The notes under the pieces were generated by a model that saw nothing but the letters and a program-made list of their open reading frames with translations, was not told where the DNA came from and made no database searches. A program made the translations under genes and the position numbers. Below are positions 24,176-29,907 of a stretch of DNA of 35,600 nt, piece by piece. The stretch is from Chloroflexota bacterium. Its GTDB lineage: Bacteria > Chloroflexota > Anaerolineae > Anaerolineales > Villigracilaceae. The stretch spans positions 1 to 35,600 of the forward strand of contig JAIOAU010000027.1 of the NCBI GenBank assembly GCA_019873655.1, read 5' to 3'. The stretch's first letter is position 1, and every line of letters begins with the position of its first letter.

Positions 24176-24245
24176 GATTGGTGATTGACGATTGACAATT
24201 GACGATTTACGATTGACGATTTACGATTGGCGATTTGATGATTAC
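24176..24245 (-). repeat. Period-7 GATTKAC array between four-helix-bundle gene and znuB
   Basis: On the plus strand: GATTGGT, GATTGAC, GATTGAC, AATTGAC, GATTTAC, GATTGAC, GATTTAC, GATTGGC, GATTTGA, TGATTAC. Ten heptamers begin 3 bases upstream of the znuB ATG and reach the stop codon of the four-helix-bundle gene (24242-24244). Confidence 0.85.
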
Positions 24246-24601
24246 TTCGCTTGTTTCGAGCGCAGGGTTTTCAGGGAGGCGACCGTCATGGCAGTAATTT
24301 CGCCGGCCTCTTTTACCAGAGAAGTCGTACTGCCTTTCGGAAGAATGTTCGCTTCTTCAATGAGTTCGAGCCAGTAAATGGTCTCGTCGCTCTCTTCCTC
24401 GACAATCTTCAGTTTGTTAATCATGTCAGCAGTGGATTTGGCGCGGCAGGCCGCCCGGTAATTTGCGCCGATGGAAGTGGACGAACGCAGCACCTGTCGT
24501 CCCAAAACATCTGCCGCCATCGTCTTTGGCATTCCATCCGTCAGCCGAATCACCGCCAGGGCAAGTTGTTTTGTCCGCATCTTGAAAGTCTTCTCGTCCA
24601 C
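24242..24601 (-). CDS. Four-helix-bundle protein (23S rRNA intervening-sequence protein family)
   Basis: The 119-residue product has the IVP family pattern 'RTKQLALAVIRLTDGMP', 'LGRQVLRSSTSIGANYRAACRAKSTADMINKLKIVEEESDETIYWLELIEE'. It starts at GTG (24601) with GAAGGAGG upstream. An in-frame ATG at 24634 would begin inside the repeat array. Family members were first found in intervening sequences of 23S rRNA genes but are widespread at other loci; their molecular role is unknown. It is flanked by heptamer arrays in inverted orientation and splits the metal-transporter genes, which suggests a mobile cassette. Confidence 0.85.
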   Translation of the reverse strand: MDEKTFKMRTKQLALAVIRLTDGMPKTMAADVLGRQVLRSSTSIGANYRAACRAKSTADMINKLKIVEEESDETIYWLELIEEANILPKGSTTSLVKEAGEITAMTVASLKTLRSKQAK

Positions 24602-24613
24602 CTTGCCTCCTTC

Positions 24614-24683
24614 AATCAAAAATCGTAAATCCAAAATCGCAAATCGAAAATCGTAAATCGAAAATCGAAAATCGTAAATCTAC
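24614..24683 (-). repeat. Period-7 AATCGWA array between znuC and the four-helix-bundle gene
   Basis: On the plus strand: AATCAAA, AATCGTA, AATCCAA, AATCGCA, AATCGAA, AATCGTA, AATCGAA, AATCGAA, AATCGTA, AATCTAC. On the minus strand it reads as GATTTWC units, the same family as the plus-strand array at 24176-24245, so the two arrays are inverted relative to each other. The array ends inside the znuC stop codon (24680-24682). Confidence 0.85.
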
Positions 24684-25447
24684 TCGCCCTGGCAACACTC
24701 ATCCATCAAAATCTTCCGGCTGCCGTAGGCGCGCGTCAGGTTGCCAGCCTGCAAGACCTGCTCCGGCGCTCCGAAGGCAATCAGCCGCCGGTTGAGGAGC
24801 AGGATGCGGTCGAAGTGAAGCCGCGCCTGCTCCAGGTCGTGGGTGGCGACCATCAGGGTCACGCCGCGCCGCTGAAGGTCGTCCAGCAGGGCCAGCAGAC
24901 TCTCCTGGGCGGGCGTATCCAGACCGGTGAGCGGCTCGTCCATCAGCATCAGTTCGGCTTCCTGCGCCAGGGCGCGGGCGATGAACATGCGCTGCTGCTG
25001 GCCGCCGGAGAGTTCGTTAATCTGACGATTCGCCAGACCGGCCATCCCCACCGTCTCCAGCGCGGCGTGGACCAGGTCCCAGTCGCGTTTCTTCGGCCAG
25101 TTGAACAGCCCCAGTTTGGCAATGCGCCCCATCATGACCACGTCCGCCACCGAGACGGGGAAGCGCCAGTCCACCTGACTGCGCTGGGGGACGTAGCCGA
25201 TGCAGACGTGTCCGCCCGGCCCGGACCCGTAGACGGTCACCTCGCCCTCGGTCGGGCGCAGCACCCCGGCCACAATCTTGAACAGCGTGCTTTTTCCCGC
25301 CCCGTTCGGCCCGACGACCGCCACCCGTTCTCCGGCGTGCAGGTGAAAGGTGACGTCCTCCAGCGCGGTGTGGCCGTCATAGCGCAGGGAGACGCCGGCG
25401 AGGTTCAGGATGGGCTGGTCGGGGAGGTGAGAAACGTGAGGGGACAT
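24680..25447 (-). CDS. znuC: Metal ABC transporter ATP-binding protein (ZnuC/MntA type)
   Basis: The 255-residue ATPase has Walker A GPNGAGKST, Q-loop 'IGYVPQRSQVDWRFPVSVADVVMMGR', signature LSGGQQQR, Walker B LMLMDEPLTGLD and H-loop 'VATHD'. The 'VDWRFPVSV' segment after the Q-loop is characteristic of manganese/zinc-type ABC transporter ATPases. It supplies ATP hydrolysis for the permease and the binding protein encoded on either side. A period-7 array lies 5 bases upstream of the ATG in place of a Shine-Dalgarno. Its C-terminus has 'MDECCQGE', adjacent cysteines that are not part of the core family. Confidence 0.92.
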   Translation of the reverse strand: MSPHVSHLPDQPILNLAGVSLRYDGHTALEDVTFHLHAGERVAVVGPNGAGKSTLFKIVAGVLRPTEGEVTVYGSGPGGHVCIGYVPQRSQVDWRFPVSVADVVMMGRIAKLGLFNWPKKRDWDLVHAALETVGMAGLANRQINELSGGQQQRMFIARALAQEAELMLMDEPLTGLDTPAQESLLALLDDLQRRGVTLMVATHDLEQARLHFDRILLLNRRLIAFGAPEQVLQAGNLTRAYGSRKILMDECCQGE

Positions 25448-25452
25448 GAGAC

Positions 25453-25487
25453 GGGAGTCGGGTGTCGGGTGTCGGGAGTCGAGAGGC
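25453..25487 (-). repeat. Period-7 GGGWGTC array between znuA and znuC
   Basis: On the plus strand: GGGAGTC, GGGTGTC, GGGTGTC, GGGAGTC, GAGAGGC. Five heptamers fill the gap between the znuA stop (25495) and the znuC start (25447). Confidence 0.75.
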
Positions 25488-25494
25488 GGATAGT

Positions 25495-26433
25495 CTATTT
25501 GAGCGCTTCGACGATGGCGCTGACATTATAGCGCATAAACTCCAGGTAGGTCGGGGCCGGGCCGCTGGCGTTGGTCAGCGAGCCGTGGTAGAGCGGGACG
25601 AGTTGCACGCCGGTATCCTGGGCGATCTGGCGGGCCAGATTTTGATTGACATCCGCGCCGACAAAGACGGCCTTCACTCCATAGGCGCGAATCTGGTCTT
25701 CGAGGGCGGCCAGTTCCTGGGCCGAGGGCGACGCGCCGGTGCTGAACGAGCCGGTAATCGTCCCCAACTGCGTGAAGCCGTACTCATGGGCAAAATAGCC
25801 AAAGACGGCATGGTCAGAAACCAGATAGCGGTTCTCCGCCGGGACCCGGGCAACCTGCTGGCGAATCCACTCGTCGAGGGCGCGCAGTTCGGCGGCGTAG
25901 GCCTCAGCGTTGGCCCGGTACGCGTCGGCGTGCGCCGGGTCGGCCTCCGAGAGCGCGGCGGCGATGTTCTCCACCCAGACGAGGACGTTGTTCGGGTCCA
26001 TCCAGGTGTGCGGGTCGCCGCCTTCGTGATGATGTTCTTCGCCTTCGCCCTCATGATGATGTTCCTCGCCCTCGAAGGGCAGGAGTTCGATGCCTTCCGA
26101 GACCTCGACCAGTTTGTCGGTCGCGCCAGCGCTTTCCAGAAGCGGCTCGAGGAACTCCTCCAGCCCCGCGCCGTTGGCAAAAACGATCTGCGCGTCGGCG
26201 ATGGCGGCGGCGTCCTGCGGACGCGGCTCGAAGGTGTGCGGGTCCGTACCGAGGGGCAGGAGTTGCGTCACCTGGACGTAGTCGCCGCCCACCTGGCGGA
26301 CGACGTCGGCGACAATCGAGGTCGTGGCGAGGACCTGGAGTTTGCCGTCCGCCGAGGGCTGGCCACCCGCGCAGGCCGAAAGAATCAGGCTGATGAGGGC
26401 CAGCACAGAGAGGAGAGTCAGTTTGGTTTTCAT
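25495..26433 (-). CDS. znuA: Metal-binding lipoprotein of ABC importer (ZnuA type)
   Basis: The 312-residue protein is a cluster A-I solute-binding lipoprotein. The signal ends in the lipobox LSAC. Typical metal-site His appear in 'GTDPHTFEPRPQD', 'GGDPHTWMDPNN' and 'LVSDHAVFGYFAHEYG', with a final Asp in 'VFVGADVNQN'. A His/Glu-rich loop (EEHHHEGEGEEHHHEGGD, about residues 119-138) is the zinc-sensing or loading loop found in ZnuA rather than in manganese-binding relatives, supporting zinc. The ATG at 26433 has AGGAG upstream. A Fur-family-type palindrome lies at 26452-26470. Confidence 0.93.
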   Translation of the reverse strand: MKTKLTLLSVLALISLILSACAGGQPSADGKLQVLATTSIVADVVRQVGGDYVQVTQLLPLGTDPHTFEPRPQDAAAIADAQIVFANGAGLEEFLEPLLESAGATDKLVEVSEGIELLPFEGEEHHHEGEGEEHHHEGGDPHTWMDPNNVLVWVENIAAALSEADPAHADAYRANAEAYAAELRALDEWIRQQVARVPAENRYLVSDHAVFGYFAHEYGFTQLGTITGSFSTGASPSAQELAALEDQIRAYGVKAVFVGADVNQNLARQIAQDTGVQLVPLYHGSLTNASGPAPTYLEFMRYNVSAIVEALK

Positions 26434-26451
26434 GGGTTTCTCCTTTATGAA

Positions 26452-26470
26452 ATTGATATTCTTTTTCAAT
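26452..26470 (-). promoter_or_regulatory. Probable Zur/Fur-family operator upstream of znuA
   Basis: ATTGATA-TTCTT-TTTCAAT is a 7-5-7 inverted repeat with one mismatch, 18 bases upstream of the znuA ATG. It matches the perfect palindrome upstream of the Fur-family gene (27174-27192), so both are likely targets of that regulator. Confidence 0.65.
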
Positions 26471-26486
26471 AAAAACGAGCATTTTT

Positions 26487-26513
26487 GTAGGTCGGATGGA
26501 CAATCCGACCTAC
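26487..26513. repeat. Extragenic palindrome (11-bp stem)
   Basis: GTAGGTCGGAT (26487-26497), loop GGACA, ATCCGACCTAC (26503-26513). It has no T-run on the 3' side of either strand, so it is not a canonical Rho-independent terminator. It could be a REP-type element or a Rho-dependent structure between the 65-aa protein gene and znuA. Confidence 0.6.
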
Positions 26514-26521
26514 TACACAGT

Positions 26522-26719
26522 TCAGCCCAGTTGAGGAAACTTGATGTGGAAGATGGCCGAACCAACCGCCAGCAGGAGCAGAACCAGCGCAGTCAACGCG
26601 GCAAAGGGACGGACGCGCTGCGGCGGCAGACCTTTCTGTTGCCGCGACTTGCGCTGTTTGCTATCCAGCGCAACGCCGGCCGCGGCGGCGGTGGGAATGG
26701 CGGCGCAAAACATGCACAT
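26522..26719 (-). CDS. Small membrane protein in the zinc operon
   Basis: The 65-residue product begins MCMFCAAIPTAAAAG, with two cysteines at positions 2 and 5, then a basic stretch ('SKQRKSRQQKGLPPQRVRP') and one membrane span ('AALTALVLLLLAVGSAIFHI'). The ATG at 26719 has GGAGG 5 bases upstream, which makes it a convincing gene. It lies between the Fur-family regulator and the znuA-type gene. I do not recognise the family. By position, a role in metal handling, for example a Cys-based sensor or chaperone at the membrane, is plausible but not shown. Confidence 0.7.
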   Translation of the reverse strand: MCMFCAAIPTAAAAGVALDSKQRKSRQQKGLPPQRVRPFAALTALVLLLLAVGSAIFHIKFPQLG

Positions 26720-26730
26720 AAGAACCTCCT

Positions 26731-26749
26731 GACAGGCTAAAAGCCTGTC
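26731..26749. repeat. Small hairpin at the 3' end of the Fur-family gene
   Basis: GACAGGCT (26731-26738), loop AAA, AGCCTGTC (26742-26749) form a perfect 8-bp stem that includes the stop codon of the Fur-family gene. It could attenuate or stabilise the transcript running into the small membrane-protein gene. Confidence 0.5.
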
Positions 26750-27162
26750 CTGCAATCCTGGCACAGGCCGTAGAGTTGCAGCCAGTGCGACTTGATTTCG
26801 AAGCCGGTCTGCTCGCCAACGCGCTCGAAGAGCGCCTCGAGGTCATCGCCCTCGAAGTGCACCGCCCGTCCGCAGCGTTCGCAGAGCAGGATGTGCTGAT
26901 GCCCCACCCCGGCGCGCAGGAAAGCCTGACAGCCCTGCTCATGGTGGACGCGCTGGATGAGACCGAGCGCCTCGAGTTTTTCCAGTGTGCGATAGACCGT
27001 CACCAGCCCCAGGCGCGGGTCGCGCTTGCGGGCGGCGTCGTAGACCTCGACCGGGGTCAGCGCCCGCTCGGCGGACTGCATCACCTCGGTCACGGCGCGG
27101 CGGGCGGCGGTGAGGCGGCAACCATCCGCCCGCAGTTGGGTCAGCCAGAGATTTTCAGCCAT
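26737..27162 (-). CDS. Fur-family metal-dependent regulator (probable Zur)
   Basis: The 141-residue protein is a Fur-family repressor. It has the N-terminal winged helix 'RLTAARRAVTEVM...PVEVYDAARKRDPRLGLVTVYRTLEKLEALGLIQRV', the metal-binding 'GHQHILLCERCGRAVHF' and the second Cys pair 'CQDC' forming the structural zinc site (Cys4). Family members bind AT-rich palindromes when loaded with Fe, Mn, Zn or with peroxide-sensing Mn. Linkage to a znuA-type operon and shared operators argue for Zur. Its own promoter (TTGACG at 27218-27213, TATAAT at 27196-27191) is overlapped by the palindrome at 27174-27192, so it is likely autoregulated. Confidence 0.92.
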   Translation of the reverse strand: MAENLWLTQLRADGCRLTAARRAVTEVMQSAERALTPVEVYDAARKRDPRLGLVTVYRTLEKLEALGLIQRVHHEQGCQAFLRAGVGHQHILLCERCGRAVHFEGDDLEALFERVGEQTGFEIKSHWLQLYGLCQDCRTGF

Positions 27163-27173
27163 TCAGCGTCCTT

Positions 27174-27192
27174 ATTGAAATTGTTTTTCAAT
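27174..27192 (-). promoter_or_regulatory. Probable Zur/Fur-family operator
   Basis: ATTGAAA-TTGTT-TTTCAAT is a perfect 7-5-7 inverted repeat. It covers the expected transcription start and the last two bases of the -10 box of the Fur-family gene, so binding there would block transcription. A near-identical site lies before znuA. Confidence 0.75.
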
Positions 27193-27218
27193 TATAACAG
27201 AAAAAAGAACCACGTCAA
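27191..27218 (-). promoter_or_regulatory. Promoter of the Fur-family gene
   Basis: On the minus strand TTGACG (27218-27213), a 16-base spacer and TATAAT (27196-27191) form a good sigma-70-type promoter, about 28 bases from the ATG at 27162. Confidence 0.7.
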
Positions 27219-27252
27219 GTCCCTCTAGCGCGTGCGCGCTCAAAATAAGAGT

Positions 27253-27283
27253 TGTAGGACAACTCTCGAAGAGTTGTCCTACA
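27253..27283. repeat. Extragenic palindrome (14-bp stem), possible terminator
   Basis: TGTAGGACAACTCT (27253-27266), loop CGA, AGAGTTGTCCTACA (27270-27283). It lies downstream of the rhodanese genes. On the minus strand the stem is followed after a few bases by TTATTTT, so it could act as a terminator. The GTAGG...CCTAC ends resemble the palindrome at 26487-26513. Confidence 0.65.
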
Positions 27284-27313
27284 GGTTGCTCGTACAAAAG
27301 ATTTGGGCGCGCT

Positions 27314-27808
27314 CTAGCGCGGAAAGACTCCGTAGAAAGGATAGCCTCGCTCCAGAATCCAGACTTCCAGCCCGCCCTTGAGGGCCGTGACACGCTGAAA
27401 TCCGGCCGCAATCAGGATGTCGCGCCCGCGCGCAGCGTCCAGGCCGGTTTCGTCCACCACGACGATGTCGCCCACTGTCGGGACCTCATCCAGGCGATCC
27501 GGGAGTTCGTCGAGCGGAATGTTGATCGAATTGGGAATGGCGCCCATCCGATAAGCGCCTTCCGGCCGCACGTCCAGGAAGATGGCGTCGTGGTTGTACA
27601 TGATGTAAGCCACATCCACTTCGACTTCTTCGGGCAGGGGCTGTCTGACCAGCGGCGGCTGCTCGACAGGCCGGAAACGAATGAAAAGCAAATAGCCGGT
27701 TGCAATCGCGACCAGGCCCAACACGACCCAGGCCCAGATGGGCAGCACTGCTTCGGCATCCTTTCTTCCTTTTTTGCGGCTCTTGGCAAGACTTTTCTTT
27801 GCAGGCAT
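27314..27808 (-). CDS. Membrane-anchored rhodanese-like protein lacking catalytic Cys
   Basis: The 164-residue protein has a basic N-terminus, one membrane span (about residues 22-43) and a rhodanese-like domain (about 64-160, with 'AIFLDVRPEGAYRMGAIPNSINIP'). In the active-site loop, where rhodaneses have CRxGxR, this protein reads VVVDETGLDAARG, so Cys is replaced by Asp. It therefore cannot carry a persulfide at that site and is probably a binding or regulatory form. It follows the intact paralogue by 34 bases. The two are likely co-expressed. Confidence 0.82.
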   Translation of the reverse strand: MPAKKSLAKSRKKGRKDAEAVLPIWAWVVLGLVAIATGYLLFIRFRPVEQPPLVRQPLPEEVEVDVAYIMYNHDAIFLDVRPEGAYRMGAIPNSINIPLDELPDRLDEVPTVGDIVVVDETGLDAARGRDILIAAGFQRVTALKGGLEVWILERGYPFYGVFPR

Positions 27809-27842
27809 AGTTTTCTCGTTTCGATGAAAGATCTACGGCCGC

Positions 27843-28307
27843 TCAGGGCCGCGTCCCCTCGATGGGATAGTTCAAGGCGCTCCAGCGTTCGACCCCGCCA
27901 GCCATGCTGGTCACGGTCGAGAAACCGACCGAGCGAAGATAGTCGCGCGCCTGGGCGCTGCGGTTGCCCGTCCGGCAGACGACGACGATCTCCCGGTCGC
28001 GCGGCAATTCGTTCACGCGAGAAGGCAATTCTTCGAGCGGGATGAGAGTGGTGTTCGGAATGTGATAGGTCTCCCACTCGTCGACCCGGCGGACATCCAG
28101 GAAGAAGACCCCCTGTTGATATTTCTGATAGGCTTCCTCGACGCTGATCTCGGCTGGCAGAGACGCCGAACCGGACGCCGTGCCGCGGCTGACCAGGTAG
28201 AGAACCGCCGCCGAGACGACGAGGAAGAGAATGACGATCCAGCGCATCGTATCTTTCGACAGGCCTCGCCGACTCGAGCGCCGGGAGCGATGATATTTGC
28301 GGGGCAT
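27843..28307 (-). CDS. Membrane-anchored rhodanese
   Basis: The 154-residue protein has an N-terminal basic stretch, one membrane span ('WIVILFLVVSAAVLYLV') and a rhodanese domain. The 'GVFFLDVRRVDEWETYHIPNTTLIP' motif is followed by the active-site loop VVVCRTGNRSAQ, with the catalytic Cys present. Rhodaneses carry sulfane sulfur as a Cys persulfide. By its signal anchor it would face the outside of the membrane. AAGGAG precedes the ATG and a TATAAT (minus strand, 28336-28331) lies about 23 bases upstream. Confidence 0.87.
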   Translation of the reverse strand: MPRKYHRSRRSSRRGLSKDTMRWIVILFLVVSAAVLYLVSRGTASGSASLPAEISVEEAYQKYQQGVFFLDVRRVDEWETYHIPNTTLIPLEELPSRVNELPRDREIVVVCRTGNRSAQARDYLRSVGFSTVTSMAGGVERWSALNYPIEGTRP

Positions 28308-28330
28308 GAGAATCTCCTTTCGCGGGCCTG

Positions 28331-28336
28331 ATTATA
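28331..28336 (-). promoter_or_regulatory. -10 box upstream of the rhodanese genes
   Basis: TATAAT on the minus strand lies 23 bases before the ATG at 28307, with an AAGGAG site between. The -35 region is not well conserved. Confidence 0.4.
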
Positions 28337-28393
28337 ACAAAACCGGCGGCTAGAATGGGGGGAGAGTCCGAGTCCAAGATTGCGCGGGCCGGT

Positions 28394-29809
28394 TCACGCT
28401 GTCCTCCCGGCCTTCGTCTCCAGGCGCCGCAGGCGATGTTCGAGTTCGGCCGCCCAGTGATCGGCGGCGTAGGACGGCAGGCTCGCCGCGGCGAGATACT
28501 CCAGGGCGCGGCGCGTCCAGGTTAGGGCGGCGGCCGGATCGTGAAGACGATGCTCGCAATGTTTGGCCAGTTCGACGCAGGCATAGATGTGGCCCTGGGC
28601 GGCAGCCTGCTCCCACAGGCGAACCGCCGCCTCCAGGTCGCCGCGGCGGCGCTCCAGGCGCGAAAGCCGCCGCACCGCCTCCCAGAAATCGGTTTCCGGC
28701 AACTCGACCTCCAGGCCGCGCTCATAGAGACGGGCCGCCAGGTCCCACTTTCCGAGTTCCTCGAACAACTTGGCCAGGGCGATGAAGTCCAGGCCATGTC
28801 GGACGCGCCCATCGAAGGGATTGTACAAAATGGCAGCCACGTGGCTGGTCAGAGCGGCCAGGGCGACGATGTCCATGGCGTTGTGGTAGAAAACCCCTTT
28901 GAGCGGCGCAGCGTCGCCGGTGCGCAGGTAATCGAAGTACAGATAGGGGATTTCATAGCCGGGCACTTCTTCGCTCGTGCGCGGCGCCAGCAGGACATTC
29001 TCTTCGAGGTACTTGAGCGCCCGCGACGGGAGGCGGTCGCGCCATAAGCGGCGGGCCAGAGGAAGCAGGTCGAGATGCAAACAATCCTCGAAGGGGACCG
29101 GGATACTGTGCAAGCGGTAACGGGTGGCCAGCAGCGGAGCGTCGAAGGCCTTGCCGTTGAAGGTCACCAGCGCCCGGGCCGGAGCGAGGGCCTGCGCCAG
29201 CGCCTCCAACAGCGCCGCCTCCTCCGACGGATCGCGCATGAAGTACTGCTCCACCCGAAACACCATCCGTTTATCCGTTCCAAAATCCGTTTCCGTCCGT
29301 TTATCCGTTCCAAAATCCGTTCCCATCCGTGTGTCCGTTTGAGAGTCCGTTGACTTCCGTCCGAAATCCGTTTCCGTCCGTTTGTCCGCTTCAGCGTCCG
29401 TTGACTTCCATGTGTCCGTTTCAGAGTCCGTTGACAAAAAGCGCCCCACGCCGACCAGGAACGCGTACGTCCCTGTGCCGCCCGCCAGGCCGGAGGTCTC
29501 GGCATCCAGAAAGACGAACGCCTCGAGCGGCAACTCCGCCAGCAAAGGAGACTGCGCCCAGGCGGCGATTCCATCCAGGGAGGCCGCGCACGTCAGCGGC
29601 ATCTGGCCGTGACAGTAATCGGAAGGGAAAGTCCGCTCGGCGACGAAGGTCTCGCCGCGGGGGGTGAGGACGACGCGCCCGTCCACGACCGACTGAATCG
29701 AGGCGCCCGCCGCCGGGGCCCGAGACGCAGGCCGGAGGTCCGCAGCGCCGACTTTGACGCCCAACGCCCTGAGTTTGTCGCTCAGCGAAGATTTGCCAGA
29801 ATCCGACAT
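28394..29809 (-). CDS. YprB-like RNase H-fold exonuclease with repeat insertion
   Basis: The 471-residue protein has a DEDD-type 3'-5' exonuclease domain of the YprB family. The metal ligands Asp102 and Glu104 are in FLDAETSG, a further Asp is in 'VTFNGKAFDAPLL', and another in 'HNAMDIVALAAL'. The C-terminal ~170 residues have TPR-like helices ('DLAARLYERGLEVELPE', 'GDLEAAVRLWEQAA'). Between the first strand and 'FRVEQYFMRD' lies a hydrophilic insert (about residues 126-182) made of Thr/Asp/Lys-rich repeats such as TDKRTETDFG. By family knowledge YprB-like proteins are predicted nucleases with uncertain substrates. A TATAAT on the minus strand (29823-29818) ends 8 bases before the ATG, so the mRNA may be leaderless. 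Confidence 0.82.
   Translation of the reverse strand: MSDSGKSSLSDKLRALGVKVGAADLRPASRAPAAGASIQSVVDGRVVLTPRGETFVAERTFPSDYCHGQMPLTCAASLDGIAAWAQSPLLAELPLEAFVFLDAETSGLAGGTGTYAFLVGVGRFLSTDSETDTWKSTDAEADKRTETDFGRKSTDSQTDTRMGTDFGTDKRTETDFGTDKRMVFRVEQYFMRDPSEEAALLEALAQALAPARALVTFNGKAFDAPLLATRYRLHSIPVPFEDCLHLDLLPLARRLWRDRLPSRALKYLEENVLLAPRTSEEVPGYEIPYLYFDYLRTGDAAPLKGVFYHNAMDIVALAALTSHVAAILYNPFDGRVRHGLDFIALAKLFEELGKWDLAARLYERGLEVELPETDFWEAVRRLSRLERRRGDLEAAVRLWEQAAAQGHIYACVELAKHCEHRLHDPAAALTWTRRALEYLAAASLPSYAADHWAAELEHRLRRLETKAGRTA
29264..29435 (-). repeat. In-frame ~30-bp tandem repeat inside the exonuclease gene
   Basis: On the plus strand the array is built of blocks ending in TCC: an 8-mer like GTTTATCC, a 12-mer like GTTCCAAAATCC and a 10-mer like GTTTCCGTCC, together 30 bases. 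About five to six units are visible, one short (21 bases). All lengths are multiples of 3, so the gene stays open. Confidence 0.85.
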
Positions 29810-29817
29810 CGCCGCCG

Positions 29818-29823
29818 ATTATA
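29818..29823 (-). promoter_or_regulatory. -10 box of the exonuclease gene
   Basis: TATAAT on the minus strand (29823 to 29818) with 8 bases to the ATG at 29809. No Shine-Dalgarno and no clear -35 are seen. Confidence 0.4.
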
Positions 29824-29907
29824 CGTTAAGAAGCCGTTAAATTTCGAGGAGAAATCGTCCTCTTGGGGTATGATTAATCGAATCATTCCAACTCGAGGAG
29901 AGGCCCA

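Noticed and set aside
21890-24184. A 764-residue plus-strand frame opposite the M1 peptidase and znuB genes
   Set aside because: Antisense shadow with low-complexity Gly/Arg/Gln content and no motif; the minus-strand genes have catalytic and lipobox motifs.
18853-25487. CRISPR array as an explanation for the short repeats
   Set aside because: Units are 7 bases with no spacers of 30 or more bases, unlike CRISPR repeats, and no cas gene is present.
26487-26513. Rho-independent terminator between the small membrane protein gene and znuA
   Set aside because: The stem is followed by A-rich or mixed sequence on the relevant strand rather than a T-run.
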